A DNA stretch of 10,289 bases from Natronomonas sp. (GCA_007135435.1 SLIW01000390.1:1-10289); one strand, 5' to 3'; positions 1 through 6,048 are shown, counted from the first letter of the stretch. Notes: generated by a model not told the origin, from the sequence alone. Numbers and translations are program-made.

Positions 1-42
1 CTCGTGCTATCCCGCTCGTGCTATCCCGCTCGTGCTGTCTCG
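1..42. repeat. 14-bp tandem repeat at the window edge, about three copies
   Basis: Unit CTCGTGCTATCCCG occurs perfectly at 1-14 and 15-28 and with two changes at 29-42 (CTCGTGCTGTCTCG). The array starts at the first base of the window, so it may extend to the left. It lies beyond the 3' end of the minus-strand acyl-CoA dehydrogenase gene. Reading frames running through it are antisense shadows. No function can be assigned. Confidence 0.85.
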
Positions 43-79
43 CTCGGTGTGACGAGCACATCCAAGGTCCGGGTCGTCG

Positions 80-110
80 GGACCGTCCGCTTTACGGACG
101 TGGACGGTCC
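80..110 (-). terminator. Nested hairpin directly after the acyl-CoA dehydrogenase stop codon
   Basis: GGACCGTCC (80-88) and GGACGGTCC (102-110) form a perfect 9-bp inverted repeat ending one base from the stop codon at 111-113. Inside it, CGTCCG (84-89) and CGGACG (95-100) form a competing 6-bp stem with a 5-nt loop. The two stems share bases 84-88, so they are alternatives. A 3' processing or stabilising hairpin is the simplest reading. No T-run follows on the minus strand, so a classical archaeal U-tract terminator is not shown. Confidence 0.5.
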
Positions 111-1277
111 TCAGTAGGATCGCGGGAGTCCCAGCTGGTGTTCGGCGATGAAGTTCAGCACCATCTCGTTGGAGACCGGGGCGGTCTGGGTCAACCGGAG
201 GTTCTGCCAGATGTCGTAGACCTCGTACTCGTGGGTGAAGCCGTTGCCGCCGTGGGTCTGGATCGCGCGGTCGGCGGCCTCGGTGCCCGCCCGCGAGGTG
301 AGCAGCTTCGCGACGTTGGCCTCGAGCCCGCACTCCTCGCCCTCGTCCCACTTCTTCGCGCCCTTGTAGAGGATCTCGCGGGCGGCCATCAGCTTCGCGT
401 AGGACTCGGCGATGGGATGCTGGATGCCCTGGTGGGCACCGATGGGCTGGCCGAAGACCTCCCGGTCGGAGGCGTAGTCGACCGCGAGGTCGATCGCCCG
501 GAGGCCGCCGCCGAGTGCGGAGGCCGCCCCGCCGAGCCGCTCGGTGTTGAGGGTGTCCCACAGCAGGTACAGCCCGCCGTCCTCCGTCCCGAGGACGTCT
601 TCCTCGTCGACCGTGAGGCCGTCGAACTGCACGTGGTACTGCCGCTCGAACCAGGGGACCGTCGTGTCGAGCTCGGAGAGGGAGATCCCCTCGCGTTCGG
701 TCGGCTCGTCGACCACGAAGAGGGTGACGCCGTGGGTCGGATTGGACGAGTCGAACTCGGAGGTCCGGGCGACGAGCAGCATCGCGTCCGCGTTCTCGAC
801 GCCGCTGATGAACGTCTTCTCGCCGTCGACGACGAACTGGTCGCCGTCACGCTCGGCAAAGGTCTCGATGTTGAGCGTGTTCGTCCCCGCGCGCGGCTCG
901 GTCAGCGCCATGCAGAACCGCATCTCGCCGTCGGCGATCCGGGTGAGGTAGTGCTCCTTCTGGGCCTCGGTGCCGTGGCGCTGGATGCCGATGCCGCCGA
1001 ACACGGGCGTCAGGACGAAGATGATCCCGCCCTGGCCGCCGCCGCGCGAGAGCTCCTCGATGATGATGGACATCTCGAGCATCCCGAGCCCCTCGCCCCC
1101 GTACTCTTCCGGGATCGTGACGCCGAGCCACCCGTCGTCGGCGAGCGCCTGCCAGTACTCGGTCGGGAACGTCTTCTCCTGGATATGCTCGTGCCAGTAC
1201 TCGCGGTCGAACTCCGCGGCGATGCCCCGCACCGACTCCCGGATGAGGTCGTGCAGCTCGCTCTCGCCGATGGTCAT
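111..1277 (-). CDS. Acyl-CoA dehydrogenase (FAD), IVD/LCAD-type catalytic base
   Basis: A 388-aa flavoenzyme expected to oxidise an acyl-CoA to the trans-2-enoyl-CoA and pass electrons to ETF; it is cytosolic. The full fold is visible: N-terminal helical domain (about 1-120), middle beta domain with FAD/substrate motif MALTEPRAGTN (123-133) and FISG (156-159), and C-terminal helical domain with DREVFGQPIG (271-280) and QTHGGNGF (340-347). The usual catalytic YEGTSEIQ stretch is replaced by TAPVSNEMV (365-373), so Pro367 sits where the Glu normally is. Glu246 in TLNTERL aligns by eye with the alternative base of isovaleryl-CoA and long-chain dehydrogenases (IVD Glu254). The C-terminus LGLPRSY is familiar from actinobacterial and haloarchaeal relatives. 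The ATG has a box A 27 nt upstream, so it is probably leaderless. It is divergent from the carboxyltransferase gene. Family is certain; substrate is unknown (branched or long acyl chains are plausible). Confidence 0.95.
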   Translation of the reverse strand: MTIGESELHDLIRESVRGIAAEFDREYWHEHIQEKTFPTEYWQALADDGWLGVTIPEEYGGEGLGMLEMSIIIEELSRGGGQGGIIFVLTPVFGGIGIQRHGTEAQKEHYLTRIADGEMRFCMALTEPRAGTNTLNIETFAERDGDQFVVDGEKTFISGVENADAMLLVARTSEFDSSNPTHGVTLFVVDEPTEREGISLSELDTTVPWFERQYHVQFDGLTVDEEDVLGTEDGGLYLLWDTLNTERLGGAASALGGGLRAIDLAVDYASDREVFGQPIGAHQGIQHPIAESYAKLMAAREILYKGAKKWDEGEECGLEANVAKLLTSRAGTEAADRAIQTHGGNGFTHEYEVYDIWQNLRLTQTAPVSNEMVLNFIAEHQLGLPRSY

Positions 1278-1300
1278 GCGCTGGATAAACAGTACACGGC

Positions 1301-1307
1301 CATAAAG
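1301..1307 (-). promoter_or_regulatory. Box A (TATA) of the minus-strand acyl-CoA dehydrogenase gene
   Basis: On the minus strand the sequence reads CTTTATG, centred about 27 nt upstream of the ATG at 1277. This is the spacing expected when transcription starts at or next to the start codon, as in leaderless haloarchaeal genes. Confidence 0.6.
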
Positions 1308-1468
1308 TTGCTGCGGGCGCGAGCCTCGACGTCTCGTCGCCGTTCGCGAAGGTGATGCGTGCCGTCTGGTAGGGACTGGGCATTCGGTACCAGGCAGGCC
1401 ACGTCACCGGGCAGACGACTCGGTTCCGATGCCGTCGAGCGTCGTCGGACCTGTAGGGACCCACAACG

Positions 1469-1490
1469 TTTTTACGCTGCGTTGGTATAT
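1469..1490 (+). promoter_or_regulatory. Candidate promoter elements for the carboxyltransferase gene
   Basis: TTTTTA at 1469-1474 and TATAT at 1486-1490 are the clearest A/T blocks upstream of the carboxyltransferase gene. Either could be box A. Transcription would then start at about 1495-1515, leaving a leader of roughly 145-170 nt. That fits the lack of any AT-rich element 25-30 nt before the ATG at 1662 and the presence of a Shine-Dalgarno sequence there. Which element is used cannot be told from sequence. Confidence 0.4.
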
Positions 1491-1509
1491 CCTGGCATAC
1501 GAGCGACGT

Positions 1510-1537
1510 AGAAACTCTAAACACACAGTGAGTTTCT
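1510..1537. promoter_or_regulatory. Perfect 8-bp inverted repeat, candidate operator
   Basis: AGAAACTC (1510-1517) and GAGTTTCT (1530-1537) are exact reverse complements separated by 12 bp, giving half-site centres 20 bp apart (about two helical turns). The repeat lies in the AT-rich island just downstream of the plus-strand box A candidates, where a repressor would overlap the transcription start. The form suits a dimeric helix-turn-helix regulator. No regulator gene is in the window, so the operator role is inference. Confidence 0.45.
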
Positions 1538-1563
1538 GGTCTGCAGCGGAGGTGTGCGACCGC

Positions 1564-1579
1564 CGCCGCTTCAGCGGTG
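1564..1579 (+). other. GC-rich hairpin in the carboxyltransferase leader
   Basis: CGCCGC (1564-1569) pairs with GCGGTG (1574-1579) as RNA (one G-U pair) around the tetraloop TTCA. If transcription starts in the AT-rich island, this hairpin lies in the 5' untranslated leader about 80 nt before the ATG. It is too small to be called a riboswitch. Confidence 0.3.
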
Positions 1580-1652
1580 CGATGCCGTGGCGTCGCCGCC
1601 GCGGCTCCACAGGTCGATCAGTACGCCACCCCGACGACACCACCCCGCCACC

Positions 1653-1656
1653 GGAG
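1653..1656 (+). promoter_or_regulatory. Shine-Dalgarno GGAG deciding the carboxyltransferase start
   Basis: GGAG lies 5 nt before the ATG at 1662 and matches the 3' end of archaeal 16S rRNA. It supports this start over the GTG at 1554, whose extra 36 residues are Arg/Pro-rich and non-halophilic. Its presence is unusual here because most other genes in the window look leaderless. Confidence 0.55.
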
Positions 1657-1661
1657 CAACC

Positions 1662-3359
1662 ATGGAGATCCGCATCGACGCCGACATCGACGAGGAGACC
1701 GCCCAGGCCATCGCGACGGTCGTCTCCGAGCACCTCGGGACCGACGTCGAGCTGGTCGGCGACGCCGGCACGCTTGCGGAGGCAGGCGCGAACTGGGACG
1801 ACGAGGGCGCGGTCGTCACCGAGCGCGAGGAGGCCCTCCGCGCGGAGATCGAGGATATCCTGGGCGGCGGGCCCGACCGCGGCTTCGAGAAGATCGACGA
1901 GCTGGGCAAGCTGTTCGTCCGCGAGCGTCTCGACATGATCTTCGACGAGATCGCCTACGAGGACGGCACCTTCGCCCGGCACGACGCCGACGACGAGCTC
2001 CCCGCCGACGGCCTGGTCACCGGCGTCGGGACGATCGACGACCGGAAGGTGGCGTTCACCGCCAACGACTACACCGTCAAGGCCGGCTCGCTCGGCAAGA
2101 TGGGCGTCGAGAAGGTCCTCCGCATCCAGGAGCGTGCGATGGACCTCGGCATCCCGATGCTCCGGCTCGTCGACTCCACCGGTGCCCGGCTGAACGGCGA
2201 GGAGCGCGAGCCGGGCGAGACGCACATGGGCCGGTACCGCGGCGGCAAGATGTTCTACAACCAGTGTCGCATGTCGGGGCAGATCCCCCAGATCGGCGTC
2301 CTCTACGGGCCGGACGTCGCCGGCTCCGCCTACACGCCCGTCTTCTGCGACTTCCTCATCATGGTCGAGGACATCTCGGGGATGGCCATCGCGAGCCCCC
2401 GCATCGTCCGGGCGATGACCGGCGAGGAGATCGACATGCAGTCGCTCGGCGGCCCGGAGGTCCACGCGAGGCACTCGGGGAGCGCCGACCTGGTGGTGCC
2501 CGACGAGGAGACCGCCGCCGAGCGTGCGAAGGAGCTCCTGCGGCTCCTTCCGCAGAACTACGCCGAGCGACCCCCCACGGCACCGGCGAGGCCGCCGGCC
2601 AAGAACCCCCACAGCCTGGACGCCGTCATCCCCGACGAGCCGAACCGCGCCTACGACGTCCACGAGGTTATCGCCCGGCTCGTCGACCGTGACTCCTTCG
2701 TGGAGGTCAAACCCGACTTCGCCCCGGAGCTCGTGACCGGCCTCGGGCGGATCGACGGCCGGGTCGTCGGCGTCGTCGCCAACCAGCCCGAGCACGTCTC
2801 CGGCGCCATCTTCCCCGACTCCGCCGACAAGGGCGCCGGCTTCGTCTGGACCTGCGACGCCTACAACGTCCCGCTGGTGTACCTCTGTGACACCCCGGGC
2901 TACATGATCGGCTCGCAGGTCGAGAAGGAGGGCGTCCTCCGCAAGGGCCGGAAGTTCATCTACGCCACCTCCAACGCCCAGGTCCCCAAGTTCTGCGTCA
3001 TCACGCGCAAGGCCTACGGCGCCGGCATCTACGCGATGGCCGGCCCGTCGTTCGGTCCCGACGCGACCCTCGCGCTCCCCTCCGCCGAGATCTCGGTGAT
3101 GGGCCCGGAGGCCGCGGTCCACGCGCTCTTCGGCGGCCAGCTCGAGGAGATGGACGACGAGGCGAGGGAGGCCTTCGTCGAGTCCGCCAAGAAGGAGTTC
3201 GACCGGTACGTCGACATCGAGAAGCAGGCCAGCACGATGCAGGTCGACGAGCTGATCCCGGCGGGCGACCTGCGCGCACAGCTCGCGGTCCGCCTGGAGA
3301 CCTCCGAGACGAAGGACCGCGACGACCGGCCACGCCACCACGGCACCGTGTTCTTCTAG
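1662..3359 (+). CDS. Acyl-CoA carboxylase, carboxyltransferase (beta) subunit, PccB-like
   Basis: A 565-aa protein that transfers carboxyl from carboxybiotin to an acyl-CoA (propionyl-CoA is the commonest substrate of such archaeal enzymes). Two crotonase-like halves are visible. The N half has the acyl-CoA/oxyanion segment DSTGARLNG (171-179). The C half has DTPGYMIG (410-417) and the second oxyanion loop KAYGAGIYAM (450-459), followed by a TLALPSAEISVMGPE block. The C-terminus HHGTVFF resembles the end of other family members. Typical PccB proteins are about 515 aa; the excess is mainly residues 1-51, which come before the usual start of the family and look like a beta-alpha-beta epsilon/PccX-type domain. 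It is monocistronic by spacing, with no biotin carboxylase or BCCP gene in the window. Family is certain; acyl specificity is not, and methylmalonyl-CoA decarboxylase or another acyl-CoA carboxylase remain possible. Confidence 0.9.
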   Translation: MEIRIDADIDEETAQAIATVVSEHLGTDVELVGDAGTLAEAGANWDDEGAVVTEREEALRAEIEDILGGGPDRGFEKIDELGKLFVRERLDMIFDEIAYEDGTFARHDADDELPADGLVTGVGTIDDRKVAFTANDYTVKAGSLGKMGVEKVLRIQERAMDLGIPMLRLVDSTGARLNGEEREPGETHMGRYRGGKMFYNQCRMSGQIPQIGVLYGPDVAGSAYTPVFCDFLIMVEDISGMAIASPRIVRAMTGEEIDMQSLGGPEVHARHSGSADLVVPDEETAAERAKELLRLLPQNYAERPPTAPARPPAKNPHSLDAVIPDEPNRAYDVHEVIARLVDRDSFVEVKPDFAPELVTGLGRIDGRVVGVVANQPEHVSGAIFPDSADKGAGFVWTCDAYNVPLVYLCDTPGYMIGSQVEKEGVLRKGRKFIYATSNAQVPKFCVITRKAYGAGIYAMAGPSFGPDATLALPSAEISVMGPEAAVHALFGGQLEEMDDEAREAFVESAKKEFDRYVDIEKQASTMQVDELIPAGDLRAQLAVRLETSETKDRDDRPRHHGTVFF

Positions 3360-3362
3360 GGC

Positions 3363-3382
3363 CATCCGGACGAATCCGGATG
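3363..3382 (+). terminator. Perfect 8-bp hairpin after the carboxyltransferase stop
   Basis: CATCCGGA (3363-3370), loop CGAA (3371-3374), TCCGGATG (3375-3382). The stem starts 3 nt after the TAG stop and has no mismatch. The 4-nt GNRA-like closure makes a stable RNA hairpin. It lacks a following T-run, so it may define or protect the mRNA 3' end rather than terminate transcription as a U-tract would. Confidence 0.55.
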
Positions 3383-3435
3383 AGGACACCGATCCATCCG
3401 CACCCGGGCGTCACCACACCGAGGCGAATCAGTTG

Positions 3436-3442
3436 GTATTTC
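3436..3442 (+). promoter_or_regulatory. Box A candidate of the alaX gene
   Basis: GTATTTC, centred about 30 nt before the ATG at 3469, is the only A/T-rich block in the short intergenic gap. The spacing fits a leaderless transcript and supports ATG 3469 over the in-frame TTG at 3433, which lies upstream of this element. Confidence 0.5.
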
Positions 3443-3468
3443 CGTCGTCACCGCCTCACTCGCTACCG

Positions 3469-4641
3469 ATGGCTCTGTCGAAGGCTGCGGAGGACCCCGG
3501 GACGCTCACCTTCGAGGCGACGGTCGACGAGGGGGGCGACGCGGTGGTCCTCTCGGAGACGTACTTCTACCCGGAGGGTGGCGGCCAGCCCGCAGACCGC
3601 GGCACGATCGGTGGGCTCGAGGTCCTGGACGTCCAGACCGTCGACGGCTCGGTCGTCCACCACGTCGAGAGCACGATCGAGGAGGGAGACTTGGTCGAGG
3701 CACGGATCGACCCCGAGTTCCGGCGGTACTGCATGCGCGCCCACACCGCCAGCCACGTCCTGTACGGCGCTGGTCGGCGCGTCATGGACGACCTCGGCTA
3801 CGGCGGCTTCGGGATTACCCCCGAGAAGGTCCGCGTGGACTTCGAGACGTCGACCGATGTCGACGACGTCACGCTGGTCGAGCTCGAACGGCTCGTCAAC
3901 CGGTGCGTCTGGGACTCCCGGGAGGTCACCTGGGAGCGACTCCCCCGCGAGGAGGCGCTCGGCCGCGAGGACGTCGCGTTCAACGCCAAGACCGAGGAGG
4001 GCATCGCGGGCGAGACCGTCCGCGTCGTCGAGGTGGACGGCTGGGACGCCGCCGCCTGCGGCGGGACCCACGTCTCGAACACGCGGGAGCTCGGCCCGGT
4101 GACGCTGCTGAGTCGGTCGAACCCCGGCGAGGGGTTGACAAGGATCGAGTTCGCCGTCGGTCGCCCGGGCGTGGAGCGACGCGTGACCGAGAAGGAGGCG
4201 GCCCTGGGGGCGGCGGGCGCCCTCGGGACGAACGTCCAGGAGCTCACGGACGCCGTCGAGCGGCTCGCCGACGAGCGCGAGGAGGCGATCGCCGAGCGCG
4301 ACGACCTCCGGGCGCGCGTGCTGGACGCCCGCCTCGTCGAGCTCGCGGGAGACGCGTTCGAGCGTGACGGACACACGTGGGCGGCGGGCGTCGTCGACAC
4401 GGACGCGAACGTCCTGTCCGAGCGGGTCCGCGACCTCCCCGACGGTGTGGACGTCCTCGTGGGCGTCACCGAGGACGCCCGCCTCGCGGTGGGCACCACG
4501 GGGGAGGTCGACGCCGGTGACGTCGTCGAGGAGCTCACCGACGCCTTCGGCGGCGGGGGAGGCGGCTCCCCGACCGCCGCCCAGGCCGGCGGCCTCGACG
4601 CGGACGGCGAGGAGATCGTGTCGTTCCTGCGGGACGGATAA
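3469..4641 (+). CDS. alaX: Alanyl-tRNA editing protein, long AlaX form with DHHA1 domain
   Basis: A 390-aa trans-editing enzyme expected to hydrolyse mischarged Ser-tRNA(Ala) or Gly-tRNA(Ala). The start of the domain has YFYPEGGGQPADRG, the glycine-rich loop of the AlaRS editing domain. All four zinc ligands are present: His92 and His96 in HTASH, and Cys197 and His201 in CGGTH. Residues about 250-300 are a charged helical, probably coiled-coil, connector. The C-terminal part carries a six-glycine run then SPTAAQAGG (361-375), matching the GGGG...AQ.GG signature of the DHHA1/C-Ala domain of alanyl-tRNA synthetase. No aminoacylation domain is present, so it is a free-standing editor and not AlaRS. 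A box A lies about 30 nt upstream of the chosen ATG. Neighbours are metabolic genes on the same strand with gaps over 100 bp, so co-transcription is doubtful. Confidence 0.9.
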   Translation: MALSKAAEDPGTLTFEATVDEGGDAVVLSETYFYPEGGGQPADRGTIGGLEVLDVQTVDGSVVHHVESTIEEGDLVEARIDPEFRRYCMRAHTASHVLYGAGRRVMDDLGYGGFGITPEKVRVDFETSTDVDDVTLVELERLVNRCVWDSREVTWERLPREEALGREDVAFNAKTEEGIAGETVRVVEVDGWDAAACGGTHVSNTRELGPVTLLSRSNPGEGLTRIEFAVGRPGVERRVTEKEAALGAAGALGTNVQELTDAVERLADEREEAIAERDDLRARVLDARLVELAGDAFERDGHTWAAGVVDTDANVLSERVRDLPDGVDVLVGVTEDARLAVGTTGEVDAGDVVEELTDAFGGGGGGSPTAAQAGGLDADGEEIVSFLRDG

Positions 4642-4716
4642 CCGGCTGACCTGGGGGTGCTCGATCTGATCGCGCCGATACTGGAGATGGAACTGCGTGG
4701 ATCGACGAGCGGACGC

Positions 4717-4721
4717 TTTTT
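4717..4721 (+). promoter_or_regulatory. Box A of the second acyl-CoA dehydrogenase gene
   Basis: TTTTT stands alone in GC-rich sequence, 25-29 nt before the ATG at 4746. This is the expected distance for a leaderless haloarchaeal transcript and supports that ATG. Confidence 0.6.
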
Positions 4722-4745
4722 GCCGCCGGCGGCCCAGGGACCGGC

Positions 4746-5873
4746 ATGGAGCTGACGCCGGAACAGCGGGCGATCCGCCAGACCGTCCGGTCGTTCGCCC
4801 GCGAGGAGATCCGACCGACGGCGCGGGAGGCGGACGAGACCGAGACGTTCCCCGAGGAGGTGTGGGACGGGCTCGCGGAGCTCGGGCTGACAGCGCTGAC
4901 CGTCCCCGAGGAGTACGGCGGCCTCGACGTCGACGGCCTGACCTACGCCATCGCCAACGAGGAGGTGGCCTACGGGCAGCTCGCGGTCGCCACCGCGCTG
5001 TCGGTCCACTGCCTGGCGACCTCGTGCATCGCGACGTTCGGCAGCGACGAGCAGAAGGAGCGGTGGCTCCCGGAGATGTCGGACGGCCGGCCGATCGGGG
5101 CGTTCGCCCTGTCGGAGCCCCACGCGGGCTCGAACCCGGCCGAGATGTCCACGGTCGCCCGCCCCGAGGGCGACGAGTACGTCGTCGACGGCACGAAGCA
5201 GTGGATCACCAACGGCGAGCGCTGCGACGTCGTCATCCTCTTCGCGAAGACCGAGGCGGACGACCCCGGTACGATCACCCAGTTCGTCGTCCCGAAGGAC
5301 GCCGACGGACTCTCGGTCGGCAAGAAGGAGGAGAAGCTCGGGCTCCGGGCCAGCGACACCACCACGCTCGTCTTCGAGGACGTCCGCATCCCGGAGTCGA
5401 ACCGCCTGACGCCGGTCGGCGGCGGGCTCTCTGCGGCGCTGTCGATCCTCACCGGCGGCCGCGTCGGGATCGCCGCCCAGTCGGTGGGGCTCGCCCAGTC
5501 GGCACTGGACCTCGCCGTCGACTACGCCGGCGAGCGCGAGCAGTTCGGCCAGCCCATCGCCGAGTTCCAGGCCATCCGGCACAAGCTGGCCGACATGCAC
5601 GCGCGGACCCAGGCCGGACGGGTCCTGACCTACGACGCGGCGCGGCAGCTCGACGGCGCCGAGCCGCCGGCGCTGGCCGCCAGCACCGCGAAGTACGTCG
5701 CCAGCGAGGCGGCGGTCGACGTCACGAACGAGGCCGTCCAGATCCACGGCGGCTACGGCTACACGAAGGACTTCGACGTCGAGCGGCTCTACCGCGACGC
5801 GAAGATCACCACGATCTACGAGGGCACTTCGGAGATCCAGAAGAAGATCATCTCCCGCGAGCTCCTCGGCTGA
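4746..5873 (+). CDS. Acyl-CoA dehydrogenase (FAD), SCAD/MCAD-type catalytic base
   Basis: A 375-aa, full-length family member that oxidises an acyl-CoA to the enoyl-CoA using FAD, with ETF as acceptor. Visible elements are helical N domain (1-120), ALSEPHAGSN (121-130) and WITNGE (163-158 region, around residue 156) in the FAD/substrate beta domain, EREQFGQPIAEFQ (263-275), QIHGGYGYT (332-340), and the catalytic motif IYEGTSEIQ, with Glu359 as base. At the alternative IVD/LCAD site it has GGRV instead of Glu. It therefore uses the opposite catalytic-base arrangement from the minus-strand dehydrogenase at 111-1277, and the two probably act on different substrates (short- or medium-chain here). 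It has its own leaderless-type promoter and is followed by a 19-bp repeat array. Confidence 0.95.
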   Translation: MELTPEQRAIRQTVRSFAREEIRPTAREADETETFPEEVWDGLAELGLTALTVPEEYGGLDVDGLTYAIANEEVAYGQLAVATALSVHCLATSCIATFGSDEQKERWLPEMSDGRPIGAFALSEPHAGSNPAEMSTVARPEGDEYVVDGTKQWITNGERCDVVILFAKTEADDPGTITQFVVPKDADGLSVGKKEEKLGLRASDTTTLVFEDVRIPESNRLTPVGGGLSAALSILTGGRVGIAAQSVGLAQSALDLAVDYAGEREQFGQPIAEFQAIRHKLADMHARTQAGRVLTYDAARQLDGAEPPALAASTAKYVASEAAVDVTNEAVQIHGGYGYTKDFDVERLYRDAKITTIYEGTSEIQKKIISRELLG

Positions 5874-5882
5874 ACCGATACT

Positions 5883-5903
5883 CGACCGTCGTCCCTGCGG
5901 TCG
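5883..5903 (+). terminator. Weak stem-loop after the second acyl-CoA dehydrogenase
   Basis: CGACCG (5883-5888) pairs with CGGTCG (5898-5903) around a 9-nt loop, 9 nt after the TGA stop. The right arm recurs in each following 19-bp repeat, so several registers are possible. A 3'-end role is inference. Confidence 0.3.
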
Positions 5904-5953
5904 TCGGTCGTCCCTGCGGTCGTCGGTCGTCCCTGCGGTCGTCGGTCGTCCCT
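5889..5953. repeat. 19-bp tandem repeat, three perfect copies plus a partial
   Basis: TCGTCCCTGCGGTCGTCGG is repeated without change at 5889-5907, 5908-5926 and 5927-5945, and a fourth copy begins at 5946 (TCGTCCCT) and then diverges. The array lies between the acyl-CoA dehydrogenase stop (5873) and the promoter of the next gene (about 6019). Perfect identity suggests recent expansion. No protein role is apparent. Confidence 0.9.
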
Positions 5954-6017
5954 CCGATGGGTTACTCGTCTGTTCGCAGGACCGCATCCACGCCAGGGCC
6001 GGATCGCACTTCCGCAC

Positions 6018-6023
6018 GTTTAT
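6018..6023 (+). promoter_or_regulatory. Box A of the 6049 gene; decides its start
   Basis: Within CGTTTATGC, the TTTAT element is centred about 28 nt before the ATG at 6049. The alternative in-frame ATG at 6022 overlaps this element, so a leaderless start at 6049 is preferred. Confidence 0.55.
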
Positions 6024-6048
6024 GCTCCCGAACCACCCAGACCTCCCA

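Larger units (their letters stand above)
1278..1661. other. 384-bp divergent intergenic control region
   Basis: This region separates the divergent acyl-CoA dehydrogenase and carboxyltransferase genes. No believable gene is present: the open frames are Arg/Pro/Ser-rich, unlike the acidic proteins around them. It contains the minus-strand box A (1301-1307), a short inverted repeat CTGGTA (1366-1371)/TACCAG (1388-1393), an AT-rich island at about 1467-1537 with plus-strand promoter candidates and an 8-bp inverted repeat, a GC-rich hairpin (1564-1579), and a GGAG ribosome binding site (1653-1656). Confidence 0.75.

Noticed and set aside
18..1355. A 445-residue plus-strand open frame over the first acyl-CoA dehydrogenase
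   Set aside because: It is the complement of a gene with full acyl-CoA dehydrogenase motifs and runs through the 14-bp repeat. It is a shadow.
1554..1661. Upstream GTG start adding 36 residues to the carboxyltransferase
   Set aside because: The added residues are Pro/Arg/His-rich and non-acidic, while ATG 1662 has a GGAG at the right distance.
1404..3389. A 661-residue open frame on the minus strand, antisense to the carboxyltransferase
   Set aside because: It is the antisense shadow of a strongly biased GC-rich gene. The sense strand carries recognisable carboxyltransferase motifs; the antisense product has no family features.
3798..6017. A 739-residue minus-strand open frame spanning alaX and the second acyl-CoA dehydrogenase
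   Set aside because: It crosses two well-supported plus-strand genes and their gap. Its composition is a mirror of their codon bias and no motif is seen.
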